64,000 nt of DNA from Streptomyces hygroscopicus. Lineage in GTDB: Bacteria; Actinomycetota; Actinomycetes; Streptomycetales; Streptomycetaceae. The position numbers and the translations under genes are program-made. The stretch lies in assembly GCA_002021875.1 (NCBI GenBank), contig CP018627.1:6200001-6264000 (forward strand). The letters are read 5' to 3'. The notes beneath the pieces are model-generated. The model was not told the origin of the DNA, did no database searches, and worked only from the letters and a program-made list of their open reading frames with translations. Numbering within the stretch: the first letter of the stretch is position 1; every line of letters starts with the position of its first letter. This document shows positions 34,717 to 43,412 of this stretch, one piece after another.

Positions 34717-34727
34717 CCCGATAGACG

Positions 34728-35102
34728 TCAGCGCCGTTCGCGGCGCTCGTCCCTGACCCGCCGCAGCCGGTTGACGGTCACCGGGTCGTGCTCCAGGGCC
34801 CTGGGGTCGTCCAGCAGCGCGTTCAGTAGCTGGTAGTAGCGGGTCGGGGAGATGCCCAGCCGCTCCCGTATCGCACGCTCCTTGGCGCCGGGGCCCGGCC
34901 AGCCGCGTCGCTCCACGGCGAGCACGGCCACGTCGCGGTCGGACAGCCCGTCACCCGGGCCCGGTTCCTGGTCCTGCCCCTCAGCCGGACTCTCGACCTG
35001 GTCCCGGCCCCCGTCCTGCTCCCCGCCCCGGCCCTCGCCCCCGCCCTCGCCCTTGTCGGCAGGGTCGTCGGAAGGGCCGGGGGCGGGCGTGTCCACTGTC
35101 AT
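34728..35102 (-). CDS. DUF3263 protein (small HTH-like regulator)
   Basis: The 124-residue product has an acidic Gly/Glu/Asp-rich disordered N-terminus (about residues 1-50). The C-terminal domain LSDRDVAVLAVERRGWPGPGAKERAIRERLGISPTRYYQLLNALLDDPRALEHDPVTVNRLRRVRDERRERR resembles the DUF3263 family and a winged-helix or sigma-like DNA-binding fold. The ATG overlaps the stop of the upstream sugar-binding lipoprotein gene by four bases (ATGA), so it is translationally coupled to it. Function unknown. A regulatory role linked to sugar uptake is only contextual. Confidence 0.8.
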   Translation of the reverse strand: MTVDTPAPGPSDDPADKGEGGGEGRGGEQDGGRDQVESPAEGQDQEPGPGDGLSDRDVAVLAVERRGWPGPGAKERAIRERLGISPTRYYQLLNALLDDPRALEHDPVTVNRLRRVRDERRERR

Positions 35103-36382
35103 GCCCCCGCATTCTCCATGGCGTCGGCCTCGCGCTGGATCTGGCCCAGCACGCTCGTCGGGTCGCCGCCCTTGGCCACGGTCGAGCCGATCTTCTGCTT
35201 GAACAGCTTGCTGACCTCCGCCCAGGAGGTCTTGTCGGCCGGGTAGAACTCGGCGCTCTCCAGCTCGTCGAGGAACCGCCACAGCCGCTTGTACTTACGG
35301 TCGCCGAGCATCGTCTGCTCGACGGCGGTGGTCACCGGCAGCAGGTCGTACTCGGTGACGAAGTTCAGCACGTTGTTCTCGGTGTAGACGAAGTCGAGAA
35401 ACTTCCCGATCTCCTTACGGTGGCCGTTCTGCTTGAAGGCCATCAGCCAGTCGGCGACGCCCATCGTCGACGGGGACTTGCCCCTGCGGCCGGGCAGGGC
35501 CGCGGTGCCGTAGCTGATGCCGTGGCCGGACGCCTGCTGCATCAGGGTCGGGTGGCCGTTGAGCATGCCGACCTCGCCGCGGGTGAAGGCGTCGAAGGCG
35601 TCCTGCCGGTTGGTGCGGGCCGGGGAGCCGGGGCCGGTGAGGTCCGCGCCGACCAGTTCGTCCCGCAGCCATTCGAAGGTCTTGATGTTCGCGGAGGAGT
35701 CGATGGTGTAGCTGCCGTTGGTGTCGGTGTAGCCGCCACCGCCGCTGAGCATCCACATCATGGTCTCGGCCTGGCACTCCTCGGGGCCGAGCGGCAGCGC
35801 GTACGGGATCTTCACCCCGTCGGCCTTGAGCCGGACGGCCGCCTCCTTGAGCTCGTCCCAGCTCGTGGGGGCGGAGGATATACCGGCCTGGTCGAAGAGC
35901 TTCTTGTTGTAGAAGAGCAGCCGGGCGCTGGCCACGAACGGCACCCCGTACTGCACTCGCCGCACCTCGCCCGCATGGGCGATCGAGGTGATGAAACCGG
36001 CCTGGGTGGGGATGGCGAGCATCTCGTCGGCGCGGTAGAGCTTCCCCTGCGCGGCGTAGTCGGCGTACGCGCCGATCTGCGCGATGTCCGGAGCCTGACC
36101 GTTCTTGACCATCTCGGCGACGCGCCGGTCCACTTCGGTCCAGCTATAGACCTTGACGTCGACCTTGATCCCGCTGTTCTTGGCCTCGAAGGCCCGGGCC
36201 AGCCTGTTCCAGTACCTCTGGGAGCTGTTGGCGGTGCTGTCGCCGTAGTCGGCCGCGACCACCTTCAGCGTGGCGTCACCGTCCGAGCCGGAGCCGTCGC
36301 TGCCACAGGCCGTGAGCCCGGGTGTCGTCGTCACCGCCGCGACACCCGCCGTTGTCAAACCCAAGAACCGTCGCCGCTGCAC
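35099..36382 (-). CDS. Sugar ABC transporter substrate-binding lipoprotein
   Basis: This 427-residue family-1 extracellular solute-binding protein has an RRRFLG twin-arginine-like motif and a lipobox LTAC (Cys26) at the N-terminus, indicating a membrane-anchored lipoprotein, possibly Tat-exported. The mature part has PDIAQIGAYADYAAQGKLYRADEML, YGVPFVASARLLFYNKKLFDQAG and MLNGHPTLMQQASG, typical of oligosaccharide binders. No permease or ATPase genes accompany it. It may use permeases elsewhere and the shared ATPase MsiK, also in this window. Position opposite nagK with dre-like sites between suggests an amino-sugar ligand. The GTG start is tentative. Confidence 0.9.
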   Translation of the reverse strand: MQRRRFLGLTTAGVAAVTTTPGLTACGSDGSGSDGDATLKVVAADYGDSTANSSQRYWNRLARAFEAKNSGIKVDVKVYSWTEVDRRVAEMVKNGQAPDIAQIGAYADYAAQGKLYRADEMLAIPTQAGFITSIAHAGEVRRVQYGVPFVASARLLFYNKKLFDQAGISSAPTSWDELKEAAVRLKADGVKIPYALPLGPEECQAETMMWMLSGGGGYTDTNGSYTIDSSANIKTFEWLRDELVGADLTGPGSPARTNRQDAFDAFTRGEVGMLNGHPTLMQQASGHGISYGTAALPGRRGKSPSTMGVADWLMAFKQNGHRKEIGKFLDFVYTENNVLNFVTEYDLLPVTTAVEQTMLGDRKYKRLWRFLDELESAEFYPADKTSWAEVSKLFKQKIGSTVAKGGDPTSVLGQIQREADAMENAGA

Positions 36383-36463
36383 CGCTGTTTTCCCACCCTA
36401 TGGCTTGTTTCATCCTCCAGGGTCCTCCCCCGAGGTCGAGCGAGTCTGCCTTGCAAACCTCCA

Positions 36464-36479
36464 CAAGGTCTACACCATG
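36464..36479. promoter_or_regulatory. DasR-type operator (dre-like), sugar-binding gene side
   Basis: CAAGGTCTACACCATG contains GGTCTACACCA, matching 10 of 11 core positions of the dre consensus A(C/G)TGGTCTAGACCA(C/G)T. It lies 82 bp upstream of the lipoprotein start. A perfect ATATCG-CTT-CGATAT palindrome sits right beside it at 36483-36497. Confidence 0.55.
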
Positions 36480-36630
36480 GGCATATCGCTTCGATATCGG
36501 TGGCGCTCTTGCCCAGGTGAGCGGGTTGCTACACGCCAAAGTGCGATGTCTCACCCACTCACAAACGGAAGAGCAGGTTCATACCAACTCCCTTACCGGC
36601 AACGGCGTGATCTCCTGACGAGAAGCGGCG

Positions 36631-36646
36631 AGTGGACTAGACCTCT
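36631..36646. promoter_or_regulatory. DasR-type operator (dre), nagKA side
   Basis: AGTGGACTAGACCTCT matches 14 of 16 positions of the dre consensus. It lies 28 bp before the nagK start. From known biology, DasR represses nagKA and is released by glucosamine-6-phosphate. Confidence 0.8.
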
Positions 36647-36674
36647 CATGGTGGATCGCGCGAGACTGTTCCAT

Positions 36675-37607
36675 GTGAAACACGTCATCGCCCTGGATGT
36701 GGGCGGCACCGGTATGAAGGCCGCCCTGATCGGGGCGGACACCACACTCCTCCATGAGGCCAGGAGGCCCACCGAGCGGGAGCGCGGACCCGAGGCGGTC
36801 GTCGCCGCGATCCTCGACTTCGCCGCCGAGCTGCGCGAGATCGGCGAGCGGCGGTTCGGCGGGCCCCCGGTGGCCGCGGGGGTCGGCGTGCCCGGGGTCC
36901 TGGACGAGGACCGCGGAGTGGCCGTCTTCGCCGCCAACCTCGGCTGGAGCGACGTCCCGCTGCGCGCGCTGCTCACCGAGCGGCTGGGCGGGATTCCGGT
37001 CGCGCTCGGGCACGACGTCCGGATGGGCGGGCTGGCCGAGGGGCGGATAGGAGCGGGCGAGGGCGCGCGGCGCTTCCTGTTCGTATCCGTCGGCACCGGC
37101 ATCGCGGGCGCCATCGGCATCGACGGGCGGATCGACCCCGGAGCGCACGGTTCCTCCGGCGAGATCGGCCATATCGTCGTCCGGCCGGGCGGCCCCGCCT
37201 GCGGCTGCGGTCAGTCCGGCTGCCTGGAGACGCTCGCCTCGGCGGCGGCGGTGGGCCGCGCCTGGGCCGCTGCGAGCGGCGATCCGGCGGCCGACGCCGC
37301 CGACTGCGCCAAGGCCGTCCGGTCCGGCGATCCGAGGGCCGTGGCCGTATGGGGGGAGATGGTGAGCGCACTCGCCGACGGCCTGGTGACCGGCCTCACC
37401 CTGCTGGACCCCGGTGTGCTGATCGTCGGCGGTGGGCTGGCCGAGGCCGGGGAAACCCTGTTCGCACCGCTGCGCACCGCGGTCGAGGAACGGCTCACCT
37501 TCCAGCAGCTTCCCCGAATCGTCCCGGCGGCCCTCGGGGACACCGCCGGCTGCCTGGGCGCGGGTCTGCTCGCCTGGGATCGACTCTCCACGGAGGTAAC
37601 CGCCTGA
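36675..37607 (+). CDS. nagK: ROK-family N-acetylglucosamine kinase
   Basis: This ROK sugar kinase of 310 residues would phosphorylate GlcNAc. It starts KHVIALDVGGTGMKAALIGAD (phosphate-binding loop). It has GVGVPGVLDEDRGV, VALGHDVRMGGLAEG (the HD pair with the catalytic Asp), GTGIAGAIGIDGRIDPGAHGSSGEIGHIVV and the ROK zinc signature CGCGQSGCLE (Cys176, 178, 183). The stop overlaps the nagA start by one base, and the dre box directly upstream fits the known DasR-controlled nagKA operon. I prefer the GTG at 36675 because ATG 36648 would lie two bases from the dre box and adds nine non-conserved residues. Confidence 0.88.
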   Translation: MKHVIALDVGGTGMKAALIGADTTLLHEARRPTERERGPEAVVAAILDFAAELREIGERRFGGPPVAAGVGVPGVLDEDRGVAVFAANLGWSDVPLRALLTERLGGIPVALGHDVRMGGLAEGRIGAGEGARRFLFVSVGTGIAGAIGIDGRIDPGAHGSSGEIGHIVVRPGGPACGCGQSGCLETLASAAAVGRAWAAASGDPAADAADCAKAVRSGDPRAVAVWGEMVSALADGLVTGLTLLDPGVLIVGGGLAEAGETLFAPLRTAVEERLTFQQLPRIVPAALGDTAGCLGAGLLAWDRLSTEVTA

Positions 37608-38791
37608 TGGTCCAGCGAACGGTTCTCACAGGCGCCCGGGTGGTCCTGCCGGGAGGCGTGGTCGACAACGGGCGGGTGACGGTCGAAGGCACGCGCATCA
37701 CCGCGGCCGGGCCGGCGGCGGATACCGCGTCCGGCCACGGCGAGGGAGCGGAGGAGGCACTCGACCTGCCGGGCCGCTGGATCGTCCCCGGCTTCGTGGA
37801 CCTGCATGTGCACGGCGGCGGCGGTGCCTCGTTCTCGGCGGGCACCCCCGAAGAATCGCTGACCGCCATCCGTACGCACCGGCTGCACGGCACCACCACG
37901 ATGCTCGCCTCCACCGTCACCGGCGATCTGGACGACCTCGCCCGGCAGGCCGCCGTCCTCTCGGAGCTGGTGGAGCAGGGCGAGTTGGCGGGCATCCACT
38001 TCGAGGGGCCGTTCATCTCCCCCCACCGCTGCGGCGCCCACCAGCCGTCGCTGCTGCGCGCGCCCGATCCGGCGGATGTGCGCAAACTGGTGGACGCGGC
38101 GCGCGGCACCGCGCGGATGATGACCCTCGCCCCCGAACTGCCGGGCGGGCTGGAGTCCGTACGGCTGCTGGCCGACAGCGGAGTCCTCGCGGCCGTCGGC
38201 CACACCGACTCGACGTACGAGGCGACGCGGGAGGCCGTCGAGGCGGGCGCGACCGTGGCGACCCACCTGTTCAACGCGATGCCGTCGCTGCTGCACCGCG
38301 CCCCCGGCCCGATCGCCGCGCTGCTGGAGGACGAGCGGGTCACCATCGAGCTGATCAACGACGGCACCCATCTGCACCCCGCCATGCTGGAGCTGGCGTT
38401 CCACCGGGCGGGCGCGGACCGGGTCGCCTTCATCACCGACGCGATGGGCGCGGCGGGCATGAACGACGGGCGCTATCCGCTCGGCCCCATGGAGGTCGAG
38501 GTCAAGGACGGCGTCGCGCGGATCAGCGACGGGCCGACGGCCGGCTCCATCGCGGGCTCCACCCTCACCCTGGACCGGGCCTTCCAGCGGGCCGTCACGA
38601 TCGACGGGCTCAGCGTCGAGGAGACCGTAAGGGCGCTGTCCGCGACCCCCGCCCGGCTGCTGGGCATCGCCGACCGGGTGGGTTCGCTCGAGGTGGGCAA
38701 GGACGCGGATCTCGTCGTACTCGACGACGACTTCCGGCTGCGGGGCGTGATGCGCCGGGGCGGTTGGGTGGTCCATCCCGAACTGAGCTGA
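37607..38791 (+). CDS. nagA: N-acetylglucosamine-6-phosphate deacetylase
   Basis: NagA deacetylates GlcNAc-6-P to glucosamine-6-P, the effector of DasR. This 394-residue amidohydrolase has the metal site DLHVHGGGG (His67, His69), the EGPFISPHRCGAHQPSLL segment, AVGHTDSTYEAT, THLFNAMPSLLHRAPG, and the catalytic Asp278 in FITDAMGAAGM. SVEETVRALSATPARLLGIADRVGSLEVGKDADLVVLDDDF closes the beta-sandwich. The ATG overlaps the nagK stop (TGATG). MurQ, encoded 11 kb away, also feeds GlcNAc-6-P into this enzyme, linking chitin use and wall recycling. Confidence 0.95.
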   Translation: MVQRTVLTGARVVLPGGVVDNGRVTVEGTRITAAGPAADTASGHGEGAEEALDLPGRWIVPGFVDLHVHGGGGASFSAGTPEESLTAIRTHRLHGTTTMLASTVTGDLDDLARQAAVLSELVEQGELAGIHFEGPFISPHRCGAHQPSLLRAPDPADVRKLVDAARGTARMMTLAPELPGGLESVRLLADSGVLAAVGHTDSTYEATREAVEAGATVATHLFNAMPSLLHRAPGPIAALLEDERVTIELINDGTHLHPAMLELAFHRAGADRVAFITDAMGAAGMNDGRYPLGPMEVEVKDGVARISDGPTAGSIAGSTLTLDRAFQRAVTIDGLSVEETVRALSATPARLLGIADRVGSLEVGKDADLVVLDDDFRLRGVMRRGGWVVHPELS

Positions 38792-39010
38792 AATGCCCTG
38801 ATTTCAGACGGTGATGACGGTGACCGGAACGACTCGGAGGTCTGTGCCGAAGCCACTCGTTTTGGCATGATCGCTCGGGCACGGGCTCAGGTACGGGCAC
38901 GGGCATGAGTGCCGGCTCGGGCCCAGGCACGGGCACGCACGGCTCGGCACACAGTCGCGTTCAGCACAGGAATCTCCGTCCGGCGGGGGGACGGGAGAGG
39001 GGATGCCAGG

Positions 39011-39973
39011 GTGATCCTCACGGTCACGCTCAACGCCGCCCTCGACGTCACCTACCGGGTGCCGGAACTGCGTCCGCACACCACCCACCGCGTCACCGAG
39101 GTCACCGAACGGCCCGGCGGCAAGGGCCTCAACGTGGCCCGGGTGCTGGCCGCCCTGGGCCACGACACCGTCGTCACCGGCTTCGTCGGCGGGGTCACCG
39201 GCGCGGTGCTGCGGCAACTGCTCGGCAAAATCGCCGTGCCCCGCACCGGCTCCAAGACACCGCACGGAACGATCACCGACGCACTGGTCCCGATCGCCGG
39301 GACCACCCGGCGCACCATCGGCGTCGTGGACGCCACCACGGGCGACACCACCCAGCTCAACGAGCCCGGCCCGATCGTCACCACCCCCGAGTGGTCCACC
39401 TTCATGGACGCTTACGGCCGGCTGCTGCGCGAGGCGTCGGCGGTCGCGCTGTGCGGCAGCCTGCCACCCGGGGTCCCCGTCGGGACGTACGCCCAGCTCA
39501 TCCGGGAGGCGCATGCGGCGGGCGTGCCCACCCTGCTGGACACCAGCGGCGAACCGCTGCGCCGGGGCATCGCCGCCCGCCCCCACCTCGTCAAGCCCAA
39601 CATCGATGAACTCGCCGGGCTCACCGGCTCCACCGACCCGCTGCGCGCCGCGCGCGATGCCCGGCGGCGCGGGGCGCGCGCGGTGGCCGCCTCGCTCGGC
39701 CCGCACGGCATGCTCGCGGTCACCGCCCACGGCGCCTGGCGCGCCACCCCGCCGCGCCGACTGGCGGGCAATCCGACCGGGGCCGGGGACGCGGCGGTCG
39801 CGGGGCTGCTGTCCGGGCTGGTCGAGGAGGCGCCGTGGCCGGACCGGCTCGCCCGCGCGGTGGCCCTGTCGGCGGCGGCCGTACGGGCCCCGGTGGCGGG
39901 CGAGTTCGACCGGGCGGTCTACGACGAGGTGCTGGCGGGAGTCGAGGTGACGGAGCACCCGGCGGCGGCGTGA
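39011..39973 (+). CDS. PfkB-family sugar-phosphate kinase (1-phosphofructokinase/tagatose-6-P kinase-like)
   Basis: The 320-residue kinase starts ILTVTLNAALDVTYRV and contains RPGGKGLNVARVLAALGHDTVVTGFVGG (first PfkB signature), AVALCGSLPPGVPVGTY, VKPNIDEL and NPTGAGDAAVAGLLSGL, with the catalytic Asp in the GAGD anion hole. This pattern fits the LacC/FruK subgroup that phosphorylates hexose monophosphates. Following nagKA suggests a role in amino-sugar or hexose catabolism. The upstream 200 bp hold GGGCACGGGCTC-type degenerate repeats and no clear promoter. The GTG at 39011 lacks an ideal ribosome-binding site. The exact substrate is undetermined. Confidence 0.88.
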   Translation: MILTVTLNAALDVTYRVPELRPHTTHRVTEVTERPGGKGLNVARVLAALGHDTVVTGFVGGVTGAVLRQLLGKIAVPRTGSKTPHGTITDALVPIAGTTRRTIGVVDATTGDTTQLNEPGPIVTTPEWSTFMDAYGRLLREASAVALCGSLPPGVPVGTYAQLIREAHAAGVPTLLDTSGEPLRRGIAARPHLVKPNIDELAGLTGSTDPLRAARDARRRGARAVAASLGPHGMLAVTAHGAWRATPPRRLAGNPTGAGDAAVAGLLSGLVEEAPWPDRLARAVALSAAAVRAPVAGEFDRAVYDEVLAGVEVTEHPAAA

Positions 39974-40066
39974 GGCCGCCGCGAGCACCGCCGCACGTTC
40001 AGCGGCCCCGCACCCTCTTGGGACCCCGGCGGCCTCTCCGGGGCCCCGGCCCTTGGCAGTACCGGC

Positions 40067-41056
40067 CTAGCCCTTGGCCTTGGCCAGCCACATCTGGTCG
40101 ATGTTGGCGTTGCACTTGTCGCCGTTCTCACACGACACGGTGATCGTGTTGGTGCCCTTGCTGAGCTGGACGATCGACCAGGTCTCCGTCCAGCCCTTCT
40201 CGAAGTCACCCTTGGGCGCGTCCGCGAAGTTCTTCATGTTGAGCGGCCGCGCCTCCTTCTTGCCGTTGATCGTCAGCGACATGCTCTGGTCCTCGCCGGG
40301 CACGCCGTACGTGACGTACAGCCGGTACGACTTCGGCTTGTCCACGTCCACGCTCCAGGTCGCGGACGCGCCCGGGGCGTTGACGCCGACGTAGGAGCCG
40401 CCGTCGGCCTTGGCGCCCTGGATGGCGCTCGCGGCGGCCGCGCCGCCGGTCAGCCGCATCTTGGCGGCGTCCTCGGTGGGCAGATTCCCGTCCGGGGCCT
40501 TGGAGGGCCCGGAGGACTCGCCGGGCCCGACGCTGGAGCCCGCCGTGGGCTGGTTCGTCGGATCGGTCTTGTCGTCCTTCTTGTCGTCACCGTTGGTGAT
40601 CATGGCGACGCCGATGCCCACGATGACCACCGCGACCACGGCGAGCGCGCCGATCAGCAGCCCCTTGTTGTTGGGGCCGCGGCCGCCTCCCCCATGGCCG
40701 CCGCGCGGGGCGGCCGCACCGGGCTGGCGGGGTGCCCCGCCGGGCAGCGTCTCGGGGGCGGCGTAGTGGGCGTTCTGCCGGCCGTAGCCACCCTGCTGCT
40801 GGCCGTACCCCTGCGGCGGCTGGTTCGGGATCTGCTGGCCGTAGTTGCGCTCGCCCACCGCACGGACCTGGTTGTAGGAGGTGCGGGGGACCCCTGGCTG
40901 GGCCGGACCTGGGTAGCCGTAACCACCGGTGCGGGGGGCGGCACCCGGCTGGCCCGACTGACCGCCCTGGTCCCCCTGGTCGCCTTCCGAGCGGTACAGG
41001 TAGGCGAACGGGTCGTCGTTCTCCGGTGTGCCCGAGCCGTTGTTGCCGGCCGTCAT
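40067..41056 (-). CDS. Membrane-anchored protein with CBM35-like extracellular domain
   Basis: This 329-residue protein has a long cytoplasmic Gly/Gln/Pro/Tyr-rich tail (residues 1-130), one membrane helix (GLLIGALAVVAVVIVGIGVAMI) and a Lys/Asp/Ser/Pro linker. The C-terminal beta-sandwich (AKMRLTGGAAAASAIQGAKADGGSYVGVNAPGASATWSVDVDKPKSYRLYVTYGVPGEDQSMSLTINGK) resembles carbohydrate-binding module 35/6. It ends NANIDQMWLAKAKG. It may bind cell-wall or extracellular polysaccharide and is probably not an enzyme. It lies downstream of cdgB on the same strand with a 320-bp gap, so it is likely transcribed separately. Confidence 0.8.
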   Translation of the reverse strand: MTAGNNGSGTPENDDPFAYLYRSEGDQGDQGGQSGQPGAAPRTGGYGYPGPAQPGVPRTSYNQVRAVGERNYGQQIPNQPPQGYGQQQGGYGRQNAHYAAPETLPGGAPRQPGAAAPRGGHGGGGRGPNNKGLLIGALAVVAVVIVGIGVAMITNGDDKKDDKTDPTNQPTAGSSVGPGESSGPSKAPDGNLPTEDAAKMRLTGGAAAASAIQGAKADGGSYVGVNAPGASATWSVDVDKPKSYRLYVTYGVPGEDQSMSLTINGKKEARPLNMKNFADAPKGDFEKGWTETWSIVQLSKGTNTITVSCENGDKCNANIDQMWLAKAKG

Positions 41057-41376
41057 CCCTCGTCACTCCCCTATGCATATGGCCATCGGCGCAGGATCAG
41101 AACGCGCCACGACAGCTCATATCAGGGTCGAGAGGGCCTCAACAGGGCGTGTGCTGTCCGGATGGCCAATATTCACGATCGGTTCACTGTCGGCGGCAGG
41201 GCCGCATCGGCGCAGCCTACCGCGACCGACCGCTTCCACACCTCATTCGGCCGGTCGGTGCACCCCTCCTACCCCCCGACATATCTCACAACCACCCACC
41301 GGCACATCTCACGACCACCCGGCCGCACGGCCACGCCCACACACCCGCACAGTCACGCCCGCACGCCCCGCACAGC
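41057..41376. other. 320-bp intergenic region upstream of the CBM-like gene
   Basis: Pyrimidine-rich on the plus strand, with an imperfect direct repeat ACATATCTCACAACCACCC / ACATCTCACGACCACCC (41278-41320) followed by CCCACACACCCGCACAG. No RNA element or gene was recognised. The promoter for the CBM-like gene must lie near the 41060-41200 end. Confidence 0.4.
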
Positions 41377-43065
41377 TCATCCAGCCCGCCGGCGCTCCTT
41401 GGAGCGGGACCGCTTCTCGATGTACATCCGCTGGTCGGCGGAGTGCAGCACCTCTTCGGCCGACATTCCGCAGCCCGCCCAGCCGATGCCGAAGCTGGCA
41501 CCCACCCGGACGGCCCGGCCGTCGACCCGGATGGGCGGGGTGATCGCGTTGCGCAGCCGCACCGCCAGGTCCTGGGCGTCGGCCCGGCCGAGGCCGTCGG
41601 CGAGGACGACGAATTCGTCGCCGCCGAGGCGGGCGACCGTATCCCCTTCCCGCACGCCGTTGGTCAGCCGGCGGGCGACCTCGATGAGCACGGCGTCGCC
41701 CGCGTGGTGCCCGAAGCGGTCGTTGATGGACTTGAAGCCGTCGAGGTCGCAGAAGAGCACCGCGAGCCCCTTGTGGCCGTCGTCGGCGTTGGAGTCCTCG
41801 TTGGGCGGGATGGTGTGCACATGGCCGTCGAACGGGACGCTCTCGGCGGGGGGCGGGGTGCCGAAGCACTCGAAGTCGTCGAAGCCGTGCAGATGTCCCG
41901 CCGCGTCGACATAGACCCCGCCGCCACCCGCGCCGTCGGGCGAGGCGGCCTCGTCGTCGTAGCCCCCGCCCGGCCGGGGCGGGGTGGCGCACAGCCGGGC
42001 GGCGAGCCGGGCGCGCAGCTCGGCGCTGTTGGGCAGACCGGTCAGCGAGTCATGGCTGGCCCGGTGGGCGAGCTGCAGCTCATGGCGCTTGCGCTCCTCG
42101 ATGTCCTCGACATGGGTGAGCAGGAAGCGCGGGCCGTCGGCGGCGTCGGCCACCACCGAGTTGCGCAGCGAGACCCAGACGTACGAACCGTCGCGGCGGG
42201 CCAGGCGCAGCTCGGCGCGGCCGCCCTCGGCGGAGGTGCGCAGCAGGGTGCCGATGTCCTCGGGGTGGACGAGGTCGGAGAAGGAGAAGCGGCGCATCGC
42301 GGAGGCGGGACGGCCCAGCAGCCGGCACAGGGCGTCGTTGGTACGCAGCAGCCGGCCGTGCTGATCGCCGCCCATCTCGGCGATGGCCATACCGCTGGGC
42401 GCGTACTCGAACGCCTGCCGGAAGGACTCCTCGCTGGCGCGCAGCGCCTGCTGCTCGCGCTCCAGGCGCAGCAGGGCGCGCTGCATGTTGCCGCGCAGCC
42501 GGGCGTTGCCGATCGCGACGGCGGCGTGGAAGGCGTACATCTGGAGGGCCTCACGGCCCCAGGCGCCGGGGCGGCGGCCGTTGCGCGGTTTGTCGACGGA
42601 GATGACGCCGATGAGCTCGCCGCCGGAGGCGCCCGCCGCGTAGAGCGGGGCGAACAGGCGGTCCATGGGGTGCCATTCGTCGGGAAAGCGGGGCGCGGGG
42701 CCGGGGGTGTGCCACTGCGGGACGTCGTCGTCGTCGAGGACCCAGCCCTCGCTGTACGGGATGAAGCGCAGATCGCCCCAGCGGTCGCCCATGGACAGCC
42801 GGCGCTCCCAGGAGCAGCGGGAGCCGACCCGCCCGGCCATCAGCGCCTCGGCCCCGGCGCTGCCGCCGACAGCGGCGACGACGAGGTCTCCGTCGGGGCG
42901 GACGAGGTTGACGGCCGACAGCTCGAACCCGAGTCCGGCGATGACGCCGTCGGCGACGGCCTGAAGCGTGTCGGCGAGGCTGCGGGCGGTGTTCAGATCG
43001 GCGACTACCTGGTGCAGCTGCCGCAGTGTCGCAAGGCGGATGTACGGCTCCGACTCGGTCTCCAT
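41377..43065 (-). CDS. cdgB: Diguanylate cyclase CdgB (GAF-PAS-GGDEF)
   Basis: This 562-residue protein would synthesise c-di-GMP, the signal that activates the developmental repressor BldD. Order: GAF domain (about 15-185: RLATLRQLHQVVADLNTARSLADTLQAVADGVIAGLGFELSAVNLV), short coiled coil, PAS/PAC (about 215-335: ASEESFRQAFEYAPSGMAIAEMGG, FLLTHVEDIEERKRHELQLA), and GGDEF domain with the active-site GGDEF at 481-485. An inhibitory RxxD (REGD) lies five residues before it, so product inhibition is expected. A long acidic/Gly-rich insertion splits the start of the GGDEF domain (about 360-430). GGGGGAG precedes the ATG. Upstream are a BldD box and a CRP-like site. Confidence 0.93.
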   Translation of the reverse strand: METESEPYIRLATLRQLHQVVADLNTARSLADTLQAVADGVIAGLGFELSAVNLVRPDGDLVVAAVGGSAGAEALMAGRVGSRCSWERRLSMGDRWGDLRFIPYSEGWVLDDDDVPQWHTPGPAPRFPDEWHPMDRLFAPLYAAGASGGELIGVISVDKPRNGRRPGAWGREALQMYAFHAAVAIGNARLRGNMQRALLRLEREQQALRASEESFRQAFEYAPSGMAIAEMGGDQHGRLLRTNDALCRLLGRPASAMRRFSFSDLVHPEDIGTLLRTSAEGGRAELRLARRDGSYVWVSLRNSVVADAADGPRFLLTHVEDIEERKRHELQLAHRASHDSLTGLPNSAELRARLAARLCATPPRPGGGYDDEAASPDGAGGGGVYVDAAGHLHGFDDFECFGTPPPAESVPFDGHVHTIPPNEDSNADDGHKGLAVLFCDLDGFKSINDRFGHHAGDAVLIEVARRLTNGVREGDTVARLGGDEFVVLADGLGRADAQDLAVRLRNAITPPIRVDGRAVRVGASFGIGWAGCGMSAEEVLHSADQRMYIEKRSRSKERRRAG

Positions 43066-43156
43066 CGATCGCACTCCCCCGAGACCTCGACAGCAAACTC
43101 CTGGCGTCTTGTCGTCCGATTGCCACGGCCACTGAATCACAGCGAGCTGTTCACTC

Positions 43157-43171
43157 GGTACACAGGGTCAA
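43157..43171 (-). promoter_or_regulatory. BldD box upstream of cdgB
   Basis: GGTACACAGGGTCAA matches eight of nine defined positions of the BldD consensus nTnACnC(A/T)GnGTnAn, about 92-106 bp before the cdgB start. BldD control of cdgB is established in S. coelicolor. Confidence 0.65.
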
Positions 43172-43185
43172 CAATTACTGCCTGC

Positions 43186-43201
43186 TGTGACTCATGTCAC
43201 A
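43186..43201. promoter_or_regulatory. CRP-like operator
   Basis: TGTGACTCATGTCACA has the perfect TGTGA-N6-TCACA dyad recognised by CRP/FNR-type regulators. It lies 15 bp from the BldD box, between cdgB and the divergent flavin-reductase gene. Confidence 0.6.
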
Positions 43202-43400
43202 GAACGTATTCACCTCTTTCACAGAGGGGGTGGGAGCGCTCCAAGTTTTTGTGAACGCAAATTCCGGAACGGCGATACCTGGCCATGCAAGGCGACCGCC
43301 CGAACGGCCCGAGCACCCTCCGATCGACGCCCGGCCTACGGCCGACGACCTAAGCCCGCCGTGGTCCCCGGGTCCGATGCGGGGAGGGGACGGGGGCGGT

Positions 43401-43406
43401 TAGCGT
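43401..43406 (+). promoter_or_regulatory. Candidate -10 box for a leaderless transcript
   Basis: TAGCGT ends six bases before the GTG at 43413. The intervening CGAGGG is too close to act as a ribosome-binding site. Confidence 0.45.
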
Positions 43407-43412
43407 CGAGGG

